Notes under the pieces: model-generated
Databases searched by the model: none
Told to the model about the DNA's origin: nothing
What the model saw: only the letters and a program-made list of their open reading frames with translations
Position numbers and translations under genes: made by a program
Assembly (NCBI RefSeq): GCF_015624485.1
Contig: NZ_CP061378.1
Span: 7,279,501 to 7,343,500, forward strand
Source: Bradyrhizobium genosp. L
GTDB taxonomy: Bacteria; Pseudomonadota; Alphaproteobacteria; Rhizobiales; Xanthobacteraceae
Direction of reading: 5' to 3'
Length of the DNA stretch: 64,000 bases
In this document: piece by piece, positions 53,621 to 62,481 of the stretch
How the letters are laid out: each line of letters opens with the position of its first letter
Position numbering within the stretch: the stretch's first letter is position 1

Positions 53621-55843
53621 ATGGAAGCTCTCGCAAGCACCGCGTCTCATGCGTCCCGCAAATGGACGCCGCCCGCTGACGCCAGCGACATCGTCAAGAG
53701 CATTCATGCGATGCTGCACCCGCGCAACATCGTGCTGGTCGGTGCCACCGACAAGCCCGGCAATTACGCCGAGCGAATCTGGAACAACCTGATCAAATAC
53801 CAATATGCCGGCGGATTGTTTCCGATCAACGCCAAGCGCGAAACGATCTGGGGCGTCACCTGCTACAAGGATTTCACCAGCCTTCCCGAAAAGCCCGACC
53901 ATGTGCTGGTGCTGGTGCCGGCGCGTTTCGCGGTGCAGGTGATCCGCGATGCGGCGGCGGCCGGCGCGCGCTCGGCGACCATCGTCACCTCGGGCTTCAG
54001 CGAATTGCAGGACGAGGAAAGCCAGCGGCTCGCGGTCGAACTGAAGCGGGCCATCAAGGAGACCGGGCTTGCCGTCACCGGCCCGAACTGCCTCGGCAAC
54101 CTCAGCGCCGGTGAACACCTGTTCACCAATATCGACGACCGCATCGTCACCATGGAGCAGGGCGCGGTGGCGATCGCCGGCCAATCCGGCGCGATCGTGA
54201 TGGCGATCCGCCAGGCGCTGGAAGATCGCGGCGTCGGCGTCGGCTACATGGTCACGACCGGCAACGAGTCCGGGCTCGAGACGCCGGACCTGATGAGCTA
54301 TTTCGTCGCCGATCCGAGCATCCGCGTCATCGTGGTCTATCTCGAAGGCGTCAGGAACACAAAGGTGTTTCGCGATGCCTGCAAGGCCGCGCGCGCCGCC
54401 GGCAAGCCGGTGATCGCGTTGAAGCTCGGCGCCTCCGAAGGCGGCCGCGCGGCGGCGATGGCACATACCGGCGCACTCGCCGGATCGATCGAGACCTTTG
54501 ACGCGATCTCGACCCGCGAGGGCGTGATCCGCGTGCGCGGGCTCGACGAGCTGATCGAGACCACGGAGTGCTTCGTCCATGCCGATCCGCCGAAGGGCAA
54601 TCGCCTCGCCGCGGTGTCGCTGTCCGGCGGCAAGCGCGGCCTCCTGATCGACGCGTTCTATTCGGCGGGCTTGAACTTTGCGCCGCTGAGTCCTCATGCG
54701 ACCGGGCAACTGGCGCAGATGCTCGGACCGGGCAGCATCGTCGGCAATCCGCTCGATGCCGGCTTCGCCGCGGTGGTCGATCCCTCCGTCTACATGAAAT
54801 CGATCAAGATCATGATTGACGATCCCGACACCGATATCGTCATCATCGATGCCGAGCTGCCGAAGGCGCCGCATGAACTGCGCGAGCGCAATCTGCGCAT
54901 CGTCGACGAGATGGCGGGCCAGGCCAACAAGCCGGTGATCTACATCAGCGCGATGTCGATCGGCTTCACCGAGTTCACCAAGGGATTGCGCAAGAGCTTG
55001 CCCAATATCGCGGTGATGCAGGGCCTCGACCGCGCCGTCGGCGCGATCAAGGCGCTGATCGAATATGCCGGCCTGCGCAAGGAAGTGCCCGACATCGCGT
55101 CGAGCTCGAAGGCCTCCGCCCGCGCCATGCTGGAGAAGACGCTGAAGGCCGCCAACGGCGCCGCCGCGCTCGACGAGGTCGCCTCCAAGCAGTTGCTGAA
55201 GGCCTATGGCATCCCGATCTCCAAGGAAGAGGTGGCGCAGACGGCTGCGGACGCTGTGAAGATTGCGAAGGCGATCGGTTTCCCCGTGGTCGCCAAGGTG
55301 GTCAGCCCCGACATCCTTCACAAGTCCGATATCGGCGGCGTCGTGCTGAACCTCAACAGCGCGGCCGAGGTGAAGCAGGCGTTCAACGACATCATCGTGC
55401 GGGTGAAGAAGCTGAAGGGCAAGCCGAAGCTCGAGGGCATTCTGATCGCGCAGCAGGTCAAGGCTGATCTCGAGCTCGTGGTCGGCGCCTCGCTCGATGC
55501 CGAGATGGGCCCCGTGGTGCTGTTCGGCACCGGCGGCGTCGACATCGAATTGCTGAAGGACGTCGCCCTCGCCGGCGCGCCGCTCGATGCCGCCGAGGCA
55601 AAGCAGCTGATCGCCAAGACCAAGGCCGGCGTCAAGATGAAGGGCTATCGCGGCAAGCCGGCGCTGCACGAGACGTCAGCGGTGAAGGCGCTGGTCGGCC
55701 TCGCCAATCTGATGGCGGACGCCAATGGCCGCATTGCCTCGATCGACGTCAATCCGTTCCTGATCAACAGCAAGCTCGGCGTCGCGGTAGATGGCCTGAT
55801 CGTGCTGAACAACGCCGCGGCGAACAAGGCGGCGGGGCATTAG
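53621..55843 (+). CDS. ADP-forming acyl-CoA synthetase (acetate-CoA ligase family)
   Basis: The 740-residue single-chain enzyme fuses the two halves of the NDP-forming synthetases: a CoA-binding Rossmann domain (about 25-155; NIVLVGATDKPGNYAERIW), two ligase-CoA flavodoxin-like domains with the phospho-His loop AAAMAHTGALAGS (His282), and a C-terminal ATP-grasp domain (about 500-735; FPVVAKVVSPDILHKSDIGGV). It makes acyl-CoA from an acid, ATP and CoA, or runs in reverse to make ATP. Known relatives act on acetate, aryl acids, feruloyl-CoA and pimelate. The upstream context (sortase) gives no substrate clue. Confidence 0.92.
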   Translation: MEALASTASHASRKWTPPADASDIVKSIHAMLHPRNIVLVGATDKPGNYAERIWNNLIKYQYAGGLFPINAKRETIWGVTCYKDFTSLPEKPDHVLVLVPARFAVQVIRDAAAAGARSATIVTSGFSELQDEESQRLAVELKRAIKETGLAVTGPNCLGNLSAGEHLFTNIDDRIVTMEQGAVAIAGQSGAIVMAIRQALEDRGVGVGYMVTTGNESGLETPDLMSYFVADPSIRVIVVYLEGVRNTKVFRDACKAARAAGKPVIALKLGASEGGRAAAMAHTGALAGSIETFDAISTREGVIRVRGLDELIETTECFVHADPPKGNRLAAVSLSGGKRGLLIDAFYSAGLNFAPLSPHATGQLAQMLGPGSIVGNPLDAGFAAVVDPSVYMKSIKIMIDDPDTDIVIIDAELPKAPHELRERNLRIVDEMAGQANKPVIYISAMSIGFTEFTKGLRKSLPNIAVMQGLDRAVGAIKALIEYAGLRKEVPDIASSSKASARAMLEKTLKAANGAAALDEVASKQLLKAYGIPISKEEVAQTAADAVKIAKAIGFPVVAKVVSPDILHKSDIGGVVLNLNSAAEVKQAFNDIIVRVKKLKGKPKLEGILIAQQVKADLELVVGASLDAEMGPVVLFGTGGVDIELLKDVALAGAPLDAAEAKQLIAKTKAGVKMKGYRGKPALHETSAVKALVGLANLMADANGRIASIDVNPFLINSKLGVAVDGLIVLNNAAANKAAGH

Positions 55844-55867
55844 GTTCGACGCACACCGAATCCATCA

Positions 55868-55975
55868 CCGTCATCCTGAGGTGCTCGCCTCTTCGGCGAG
55901 CCTCGAAGGATGAACGGCCACCGGCCGGGCCGTGCATCCTTCGAGGCTCGCTCCGCTCGCACCTCAGGATGACGG
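55868..55975. repeat. Paired-hairpin intergenic repeat, family C
   Basis: The outer arms CCGTCATCCTGAGGTGC (55868) and GCACCTCAGGATGACGG (ending 55975) and inner arms GCCTCGAAGGATG and CATCCTTCGAGGC are exact reverse complements; a small hairpin CTCGCC-TCTTC-GGCGAG lies in the left half. It separates the convergent synthetase and protease genes. Confidence 0.82.
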
Positions 55976-56012
55976 AACTTTGAGCGCACGATCCGCCCAG
56001 AGAGCATCCGAT

Positions 56013-56774
56013 CTAAAACCCCGCGCCCCATTGCCGGGCGGTCTGCATCACCCAGTCGCGGTAGAGCGTCAGCGGCGTGACGCCGGTGATGCCGCCGCAG
56101 CCGGCGGTGCCGTTCGGCCCGGTCGACCAGCTCACCACACCGATGATCGCAGGCCCACTCTGCTTGTCCTCGAACACAGGCGCACCGGAATCGCCGGTGC
56201 AGGCCCCTAACCCGTCGCGCGCGCCCTGGCCAACCGGATCGACCAGGCGGATCTGCAAGGTGCCGGGCTTGCCGGTCGCAACGAGGCCCGCGACGCGGAT
56301 GATGCCGCCGCTCTTGCCGTCGCCGCGGACGGTGACACCGACACCGGCGATGGTGAAGCGGCCGCCGAGCTGGATCGGGATGTCAGGCATCCCAAGCGCG
56401 GCCGGCATCTTGCCTGCGGCCGGCGCCGCGAGCTGCAACAGCGCGACGTCCGCGGTCGCGACATGGTTCATCATCGCCTGCATCCGAAAGCCCGGATGGA
56501 TTGCCACCGTCCTGACGTCCTGCAGCTTCGGCTGCCGGTCCGCGCCGTAGTCGACGATCTTGTAGTCGGCGCCAGGCTGCACGCAATGCGCCGCGGTCAG
56601 CACGACCTTCGGCGCGATCAGCGCGCCGGTGCAGAAATTGCCGCGCGAGCCGACGATGGTGACGACGGCGCGCGCCACGCCGTCGGTCTGCGGCGCGCCG
56701 CCACCGACAATGGCGGAGGCAGGCGCTGATATCAGCGACATCGCGGCCGCGAGGATCAGGGCAGGTCTTTTCAT
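56013..56774 (-). CDS. Trypsin-like serine protease, secreted
   Basis: Starting at ATG 56774 gives 253 residues with a Sec signal peptide (MKRPALILAAAMSLISAPASA), after which IVGGG begins the mature chymotrypsin-fold domain as in activated trypsins. The triad is complete: His in LTAAHCVQ, Asp in TADVALLQL, Ser in GACTGDSGAPVFE. Cysteines flank the His and Ser loops in the usual pattern, with an extra GTAGCGG loop. No PDZ domain, so not of the DegP type. The upstream frame to 56867 lacks a signal peptide and is not used. Confidence 0.92.
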   Translation of the reverse strand: MKRPALILAAAMSLISAPASAIVGGGAPQTDGVARAVVTIVGSRGNFCTGALIAPKVVLTAAHCVQPGADYKIVDYGADRQPKLQDVRTVAIHPGFRMQAMMNHVATADVALLQLAAPAAGKMPAALGMPDIPIQLGGRFTIAGVGVTVRGDGKSGGIIRVAGLVATGKPGTLQIRLVDPVGQGARDGLGACTGDSGAPVFEDKQSGPAIIGVVSWSTGPNGTAGCGGITGVTPLTLYRDWVMQTARQWGAGF

Positions 56775-56882
56775 CTGCGCAGCAATAGCCCGCGCCGCCG
56801 ATGTCGCCAAGCGCGGATCGGGCTGGTTCTCCTGCCTGATCCGTGTTAGCCGCTGCCTGACAAGCACATCGGGCGGGAATCA

Positions 56883-57515
56883 ATGATCGAAGCAGTGATC
56901 TGGGATTTCGGCGGCGTCCTGACCACCTCGCCGTTCGAGGCGTTCGCGCGCTACGAAGCCGAGCGCGGCATTCCCGCCGACATCATCCGCCGCACCAACG
57001 CCGCCAATCATCTCGAAAACGCCTGGGCCAGGTTCGAGCGCGCCGAGATCGACATCGACACATTCGACGAACTGTTCGCCGCGGAATCCAGGGCGCTCGG
57101 CGCCGAGGTGCGCGGCAAGGACGTGTTGCCGCTGCTGTCAGGCGATCTCCGTCCCGACATGGTCGAAGCGCTGAAGCGCATCAAGGCGACCTGCAAGACC
57201 GGCTGCATCACCAACAATCTGCCGGCGAATGCGATCGGCAGCCACAGCGGACGCACGCTCTACGTCGCCGAGGTGATGGCGCTGTTCGATCACGTCATCG
57301 AGTCGGCCAAGATCGGCTTGCGCAAGCCCGATCCGCGCATCTACCGGATGATGGTGGAGACGTTGCAGGTCAACCCGAGCAACTGCGTCTATCTCGACGA
57401 TCTCGGCGTCAACCTGAAGCCGGCGCGCGAGATGGGCATGACCACGATCAAGGTGCTCAATGCCGCGCAGGCGATCGGCGAGCTCGAAGCCGCGACCGGG
57501 CTCACGCTTCGGTGA
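56883..57515 (+). CDS. HAD-IA family hydrolase
   Basis: The 210-residue protein carries the four haloacid dehalogenase motifs: nucleophile region VIWDFGGVLT (residues 5-14), CITNN (motif II), KIGLRKPDPRIY (motif III Lys) and VYLDDLGVNLKPAREMG (motif IV). The DFGGVLT form is like the N-terminal phosphatase domain of soluble epoxide hydrolase, whereas motif I of classical phosphatases is DxDxT. A phosphatase or dehalogenase acting on a small molecule is expected. It is divergent from the protease gene by 108 bases. Confidence 0.92.
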   Translation: MIEAVIWDFGGVLTTSPFEAFARYEAERGIPADIIRRTNAANHLENAWARFERAEIDIDTFDELFAAESRALGAEVRGKDVLPLLSGDLRPDMVEALKRIKATCKTGCITNNLPANAIGSHSGRTLYVAEVMALFDHVIESAKIGLRKPDPRIYRMMVETLQVNPSNCVYLDDLGVNLKPAREMGMTTIKVLNAAQAIGELEAATGLTLR

Positions 57516-57591
57516 AGCGGGTTCCGCCGGCATTCAGCCGACATTCAGGCGATCGCATCTAATCGTGCGTCTCCTTCCCGGAGACACCGCC

Positions 57592-57897
57592 ATGAAAATT
57601 CCCGCCGTCGCCTTCGTCGCAGCCGGCTCGCTGCTGGCCTCGGTCGCAGCCTTTGCGCAATCCACGTCAACTCCGCCCGCAGCTCCGACGCAGGACAGCA
57701 CCGCCGCGGCCGCGCCGGTGCCCGGTGCGAAGAAGGCAGCCTGCCAAAGCTCGGCCCAGGCCTTGAAGGGCCAGGACGAGCGCGACCAGATGCAGCTCTG
57801 CATGGCCCAGGCGCGGCTCGATTGCCTGAAGCAGGCGATCGACCAGAAGGTCACCGGCCCGCGGCGCAAGGATTTCGTGAAGAGCTGCGCGGGCTGA
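57592..57897 (+). CDS. Small secreted cysteine-containing protein, PsiF-like
   Basis: This 101-residue protein has a Sec signal peptide (MKIPAVAFVAAGSLLASVAAFA/Q), a low-complexity Ala/Pro/Thr linker and a compact C-terminal part with four cysteines (residues about 49-99: ACQSSAQALKGQDERDQ, LCMAQARLDCLKQ, KDFVKSCAG). The K-G-x-x-R and F-x-K-x-C spacing recalls the PsiF repeat of phosphate-starvation proteins, but the match is loose. Function unknown. It starts 76 bases after the HAD gene and may be co-transcribed. Confidence 0.75.
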   Translation: MKIPAVAFVAAGSLLASVAAFAQSTSTPPAAPTQDSTAAAAPVPGAKKAACQSSAQALKGQDERDQMQLCMAQARLDCLKQAIDQKVTGPRRKDFVKSCAG

Positions 57898-57914
57898 GGG
57901 TGTCCCGTTCACGA

Positions 57915-57939
57915 GGTATTTGCGCTCGGCGGAAATACC
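57915..57939 (+). other. Stem-loop upstream of moxR region
   Basis: GGTATTT (57915-57921) and AAATACC (57933-57939) are perfect 7-base arms with an 11-base loop, 18 bases after the PsiF-like stop. A second small hairpin GCCCG-CAA-CGGGC lies at 57994-58006. No T-run follows either. Confidence 0.35.
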
Positions 57940-58017
57940 CCCGCAGCATGTGCTAACCCCATGCTGTTGCGGGCCAAACGAGCCTTGTGCTTTGCCCGCA
58001 ACGGGCGCAGAACAGGT

Positions 58018-58038
58018 CCGAGTTTGTTACAAATTCGG
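58018..58038. promoter_or_regulatory. 21-bp near-perfect palindrome overlapping the MoxR ribosome site
   Basis: CCGA-G-TTTGT-T-ACAAA-T-TCGG is symmetric about base 58028 with a single mismatched pair (G/T, a wobble in RNA). Its right end overlaps the GGAG ribosome binding site (58037-58040) of the GTG start at 58049. It may be an operator or a translation-blocking hairpin. Confidence 0.5.
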
Positions 58039-58048
58039 AGCTGATCTC

Positions 58049-58996
58049 GTGGCTGACACCAGGCCCACCGCCTCGATCGAGGCTGTGGAAAGCGGCCTCG
58101 CCGCGCAAGGCTATATCGCGAGCCGGCAGATCGCGACCGCGGTCTATCTGTCGCAGCAGATCGAGAAGCCGATCCTGGTCGAAGGTCCCGCCGGCGTCGG
58201 CAAGACCGAGCTGGCGAAAGCGATCGCCGCCTGGCGCGGTCTGAAGATGATCCGCCTGCAATGCTACGAAGGCCTCGACGAGGCCAAGGCGTTGTATGAA
58301 TGGAAGTACGCCAAGCAGCTGCTCTACACCCAGATCCTGAAGGACAAGCTCGGCGAAGTGCTCGGCGGCGCGAAGACGCTGGCTGCCGCGCTCGACCAGC
58401 TCCATACGTTCGGCGACGTGTTCTTCTCCAAGGAATTCGTCGAGCCTCGCCCGCTGCTGCAGGCGCTGGAGCAGCCCGCGGGCTGCGTGCTGCTGATCGA
58501 CGAGATCGACAAGTCGGACGCCGAGTTCGAATCGCTGCTGCTGGAAATCCTCTCCGACTTCCAGGTCACGATCCCGGAGCTCGGCACGGTATCCGCGGTG
58601 GCGGCGCCGACCGTGATCCTGACCTCGAACAGCGAGCGCGATCTCGGCGACGCCTTGAAGCGGCGCTGCCTGCATCTGCATATCGGCTTCCCCGAACAGC
58701 GGCTGGAAGAGCGTATCGTCGAGAGCCGGGTGCCCGGCATCTCGCAGACCTTGCGCAAGCAGATGGTCGGCTTCATCCATGAAATCCGCACGCTGGATTT
58801 GAAGAAGCTGCCGTCGGTGAGCGAGGCGATCGACTGGGCGCGCGTGCTGGTGCTGCTGCAAGCGAACGAGCTCGACCATGAGATCGTCAAGGACACCCTC
58901 AACGTGCTGCTGAAATACGAAGCCGACATCGAAGCCGCGACGCCGCAGATCTCCGCCTTCATCGCCAAGGCCTCGCGGCAAGGCGTGTTCAGCTAG
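58049..58996 (+). CDS. MoxR family AAA ATPase (CoxD-like)
   Basis: GTG 58049 is chosen because GGAG lies 8 bases upstream and homology begins there; the frame is open from 57920. The 315-residue ATPase has Walker A GPAGVGKTELAKA (about residues 46-58), the MoxR-specific QCYEGLDEAKALYEW, Walker B VLLIDEIDKSD and sensor LTSNSERDLGDALKRRC. MoxR proteins act as chaperones with a VWA partner, here the next gene; in carboxydotrophs CoxD and CoxE mature the Mo/Cu site of CO dehydrogenase. A molybdenum hydroxylase gene lies 3.5 kb downstream. Confidence 0.92.
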   Translation: MADTRPTASIEAVESGLAAQGYIASRQIATAVYLSQQIEKPILVEGPAGVGKTELAKAIAAWRGLKMIRLQCYEGLDEAKALYEWKYAKQLLYTQILKDKLGEVLGGAKTLAAALDQLHTFGDVFFSKEFVEPRPLLQALEQPAGCVLLIDEIDKSDAEFESLLLEILSDFQVTIPELGTVSAVAAPTVILTSNSERDLGDALKRRCLHLHIGFPEQRLEERIVESRVPGISQTLRKQMVGFIHEIRTLDLKKLPSVSEAIDWARVLVLLQANELDHEIVKDTLNVLLKYEADIEAATPQISAFIAKASRQGVFS

Positions 58997-59002
58997 GGCA
59001 CA

Positions 59003-60379
59003 ATGCGCGAGAACCTGCATCGCTTCTTTCGTGCGGCGCGGGGAGCCGGGGTTCGGGTCTCGCCGGCCGAAAGCATCGATGCGATGCGCGCGGTCTCGGC
59101 GGTCGGCTTCTCCGATCGCGCCGTCCTGCGCGACACGTTCCTGCTGACGCTCGCCAAGACGCAGGACGAGAAGCGCGCGCTCGGCGATTGCTTCGACCTG
59201 TTCTTCAGCCAGCCCGAGCCGCAGCAAGAGAACGCTGAGCAGAACAAGACAGACGACAAGAGTGATTCCGGCGCCAATCCGGATGCCGGCGAGCATGGCG
59301 ACGCAACCGGCGACGCGGAGAGCGAGACTCTCGGCCCGCTGGCGCAGATGCTGCTGGCGCAGGACCGCACGTCGATTGCGACCGCGATCGCCAATGCCTC
59401 CGGCGCGGCGTCGCTGCCGGATATCCGCTACTTCACCCAGCGCGGCATCTTCCAGACCCGCATCCTCAACGCGATGGGCATCGAGCGGCTGCGCGACGAC
59501 ATCGACGATGCGACGGCGAGCAATCCGGCGCTCGCCGAGCGGCTGCAGGAGGCGCTCAACGGCCTGCGCGGCAGCGTGCGCGACACCGTCTCGCAGGCGC
59601 TGCTGCTCTACGGCCGCGAGGAAGCGGAAAACCTGCGCAACGAGATCCTGCGCAACGCGCCGATGGCGCGGCTCGAGCCGCGCCAGGTCGAGCAGATGCG
59701 CGCGCTGATCCGCCAGATCGCGCGCCGGCTGCGCGAGCGCTATTCCAAGCCGCGCAAGCGCCAGCGCCGCGGCCATCTCGACGTCCGCCGTACGCTCCGC
59801 CGCAATGCGGCCTGGGGCGGCGTGCCCTTCCTCACCGCCTGGAAACGCAAGCACCGCGACCGACCGAAGATCGTGGCGCTGTGCGACGTCTCCGGCTCGG
59901 TCGCCCGCGTCTCGGATTTCTTCCTGCTCCTGATCCACAGCCTGCACGAGGTGGTCGACGACGTGCGCTCGTTCGCCTTCTCCGGCCATCTGATCGAGGT
60001 CAGCGACATCCTGGAAAAGAAATCGCCGGAAGAGGCGATGAAGGAGATCATGTCCAAGGTCGGCTTCGGCTCGTCCGATTATGGCAATTCGTTCGCCGAT
60101 TTCGAGCACGAATGGATGAGCGCGGTGACGCCGCAAACCACCGTGATCGTGCTCGGCGACGCCCGCAGCAACAATCTCGATCCGCGCGCCGACATCCTGC
60201 GTCGCATCGGCGAACGCTCGAAGCGGCTGGTGTGGCTCAACCCCGAGGGCCGCATGACCTGGGGTTTTGGCGATTCGGAGATGCCGCGCTACGCCACTTT
60301 CTGCAGCGTGGTGCGCCAATGCGCCACTGCCCGACAACTCGAACGCGCGGTGTCGGACATCGTGGCGACCTATCAGTAG
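59003..60379 (+). CDS. VWA domain-containing protein, CoxE-like
   Basis: The 458-residue protein begins RENLHRFFRAARGAGVRVSPAES, has an acidic linker at about residues 75-110 (EQNKTDDKSDSGANPDAGEH), an Arg-rich region (RERYSKPRKRQRRGHLDVRR) and a C-terminal VWA domain with the MIDAS motif DVSGSV (about residue 295). It follows the MoxR gene by 6 bases. In MoxR/VWA pairs the two proteins cooperate to insert or activate metal centres; the partner enzyme here is presumed but not shown. Confidence 0.92.
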   Translation: MRENLHRFFRAARGAGVRVSPAESIDAMRAVSAVGFSDRAVLRDTFLLTLAKTQDEKRALGDCFDLFFSQPEPQQENAEQNKTDDKSDSGANPDAGEHGDATGDAESETLGPLAQMLLAQDRTSIATAIANASGAASLPDIRYFTQRGIFQTRILNAMGIERLRDDIDDATASNPALAERLQEALNGLRGSVRDTVSQALLLYGREEAENLRNEILRNAPMARLEPRQVEQMRALIRQIARRLRERYSKPRKRQRRGHLDVRRTLRRNAAWGGVPFLTAWKRKHRDRPKIVALCDVSGSVARVSDFFLLLIHSLHEVVDDVRSFAFSGHLIEVSDILEKKSPEEAMKEIMSKVGFGSSDYGNSFADFEHEWMSAVTPQTTVIVLGDARSNNLDPRADILRRIGERSKRLVWLNPEGRMTWGFGDSEMPRYATFCSVVRQCATARQLERAVSDIVATYQ

Positions 60380-60400
60380 ACGGCATCGCGACGGCGGAAA

Positions 60401-60928
60401 CTACAGGCCGAGCCAGCCGCGCAGCAGCAACCATCCGGCGAGCGACGTCACCGTCAGCGCAATCGCCGCCATGAAGCTTGCGAGCTTGATCGCCGTGATC
60501 GCCTTCATGATCGACACCGTCTGCGCCGCCGCCTGCGGGTCGCCGCGCAGCAACAGCCACGCCAGCAGGCAATCCTCGGTCAGGTCGCTGAGCAGATAGA
60601 CGCCGGGAACGAACAGGCCGAGCCAGGCCGCGGGCGGGTGCAGCTGATTGATCCAGTGCGATGACGCCGCCCCCATCGCGCCGGCGAGCGCCAGCATCAC
60701 CACCAGATCGAACGGAAACAGGATCGGAAAGACATACTTCATCCGGAGATCCGACCTGACGAGTGCCGCGAGCTGCTCGCTTGTGTAGCTCAGCGTCTTC
60801 TCCGGAAAGCGGGTGCGGAATCGCGTGGCGAAGACGCGGTCGGCGTATTTGCCGACCGACCAGAACAAGCCAAACGCGAGCAGGACCAGGACAGCGAGGA
60901 TCATTGTCACGAGCGCCTGGTGGCTCAT
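60401..60928 (-). CDS. Hypothetical membrane protein
   Basis: I do not recognise this 175-residue protein. It has an N-terminal membrane helix (LVTMILAVLVLLAFGLFWSVG), a polar stretch with RTRFPEKTLSYTSEQL, a second hydrophobic region (FPFDLVVMLALAGAMGA), a third (LGLFVPGVYLLSDLTEDC) and a fourth near the C-terminus (FMAAIALTVTSLAGWLLLRG). Acidic residues in DLTEDC lie inside a membrane region, which could be functional. It converges with the CoxE-like gene. The codon use looks like that of its neighbours. Confidence 0.75.
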   Translation of the reverse strand: MSHQALVTMILAVLVLLAFGLFWSVGKYADRVFATRFRTRFPEKTLSYTSEQLAALVRSDLRMKYVFPILFPFDLVVMLALAGAMGAASSHWINQLHPPAAWLGLFVPGVYLLSDLTEDCLLAWLLLRGDPQAAAQTVSIMKAITAIKLASFMAAIALTVTSLAGWLLLRGWLGL

Positions 60929-61257
60929 CCCAGCGGGTCCCCGCGCAGCACGAAGGGGACGTGGAACGCGGCACGGGAAGTCGCGAACAAAGCAATCGCG
61001 CGCACCGGCGGAATCTCCAAACGCGGGAAAGTATCAATACAATTCGGCAATGATTACCGGGTCAGATTCCCATCTTTTCCAGAACGTTGCAATTGAATTC
61101 AGCGCATTGCCACAGCCGCCACGCGTGCAGACGACGATGCGGCAACTACCCCGACGTTCATCCCGGGTACACATAACCGTCTTCAATTAAAGATTGAATC
61201 CGGATTGCCTTCTGCCTTACGATGTAGCCTTTCACGCGGCGACCGCGGGGGCAACGG
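60929..61257. other. 329-base intergenic region, nothing recognised
   Basis: This is the divergent gap between the membrane protein gene and the DUF2235 gene. It has lower GC in its right half. I see no repeat, hairpin or convincing promoter in it, though both promoters should be here. Confidence 0.5.
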
Positions 61258-62478
61258 ATGCCGAAGGATATCGTGATTTGCTGCGACGGCACCGGCAACG
61301 AGATCGGCGCCAACATCTCCAACGTGCTCAAGCTGTTTCGCGTCACCGACAAGGATGACCGGCAGCGGATCTACTATCATCCGGGCCTCGGCACGATCGG
61401 CCTGCAGAACACCTGGGGCCGCTTCAAGCAGAAGGTCCGCGGCCTGTGGGGATTGGCGTTCGGTGCCGGCCTCGACGAGGATACGCTCGGCGCCTATCGC
61501 TTCCTGTGCAAGAACTGGGAGCCGGGCGACCGGGTCTGGATGTTCGGCTTCAGCCGCGGCGCCTACACCGTGCGCGTGCTGGCGGCCTTCATCCATGTGA
61601 TGGGCCTGTTGCCGGTCGACCAGCTCGACCTCGCTGGCTATGCGTTCTCGACCTACAAGAAGGCGAGCTCGGACGCGCAAAAGTCCGACGGGACGTTCGA
61701 TGACGGGCCGCTGAAGGAAGCCTGGCATTTCAGCCAGATCGCCGGCGGCCGCAACATCGAGATCGAGTTCGTCGGAGTGTGGGACACCGTCGCCTCGATC
61801 ATCGTGCCGCGGCAGGACAACTTCCTGTTCGACCTGCAGACGCTGCTGTTCACCCGCACCAATTCGAGCGTCAAGCGCTTCCGCCAGGCCATCTCGATCG
61901 ACGAGCGCCGGCGCATGTTCCGCCTCAACCGCTGGATCGAGCCGCAGAAATTCCGCTCCAATCCGTTCGATCCCTCGACCGCGGTGGATCAAGACATCCG
62001 CCAGGTCTGGTTCGCCGGCGTGCATTCCGACGTCGGCGGCGGGTATCCGGAGGACCAGAGCGGGCCGTCGAAATTTCCGCTGATCTGGATGCTCGTGCAG
62101 GCCAAGGCGGCGGGCCTGCGCGTCGACCAGGCGCTGATCGATCATCTCGCCTGGGGCATGCCGCTGCCGCCCCACACGCATGACTACGTGCCGCCGAGCG
62201 CGACGGCGCCGCTGCACAATTCGCTGACCGGCGCCTGGATCATCCTGGAATGGATCCCGAAGAGCGACAAGTGGAAGGAATGGCCGGAACGGAAGTCCTT
62301 CCTCGGCTTCTATCTGCCGATGGGCGAGCCGCGGCTGATTCCGGAAGGTGTGCTGATCCACGGCTCGGTGCTGGAACGCATGGACAAGGATCCGACCTAC
62401 CGCCCGATCAACCTGCCGAAGGAATACAAGATCGAGCCGATGACGCCGCCTCCGGCGCCGCCCACTGCCGTCGCCTGA
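61258..62478 (+). CDS. DUF2235 family protein (alpha/beta-hydrolase-like, Tle1-related)
   Basis: The 406-residue protein opens with the DUF2235 signature DIVICCDGTGNEIGANISNV and contains the nucleophile elbow GFSRGAYTVRVLA (about residues 99-111), a GxSxG motif with Ser102, then VWDTVAS and WFAGVHSDVGGGYPE, where Asp and His complete a likely triad. The family includes the type VI secretion phospholipase effectors Tle1, but this copy has no adjacent VgrG, immunity protein or T6SS gene, so a housekeeping hydrolase is as likely. The ribosome site GGGGGCAACGG is poor. It converges with the Mo hydroxylase gene, leaving 3 bases. Confidence 0.9.
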   Translation: MPKDIVICCDGTGNEIGANISNVLKLFRVTDKDDRQRIYYHPGLGTIGLQNTWGRFKQKVRGLWGLAFGAGLDEDTLGAYRFLCKNWEPGDRVWMFGFSRGAYTVRVLAAFIHVMGLLPVDQLDLAGYAFSTYKKASSDAQKSDGTFDDGPLKEAWHFSQIAGGRNIEIEFVGVWDTVASIIVPRQDNFLFDLQTLLFTRTNSSVKRFRQAISIDERRRMFRLNRWIEPQKFRSNPFDPSTAVDQDIRQVWFAGVHSDVGGGYPEDQSGPSKFPLIWMLVQAKAAGLRVDQALIDHLAWGMPLPPHTHDYVPPSATAPLHNSLTGAWIILEWIPKSDKWKEWPERKSFLGFYLPMGEPRLIPEGVLIHGSVLERMDKDPTYRPINLPKEYKIEPMTPPPAPPTAVA

Positions 62479-62481
62479 GTT

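Noticed and set aside
61258..62478. Type VI secretion effector
   Set aside because: The GxSxG DUF2235 protein is Tle1-related, but there is no VgrG, PAAR, immunity or T6SS gene in the window.
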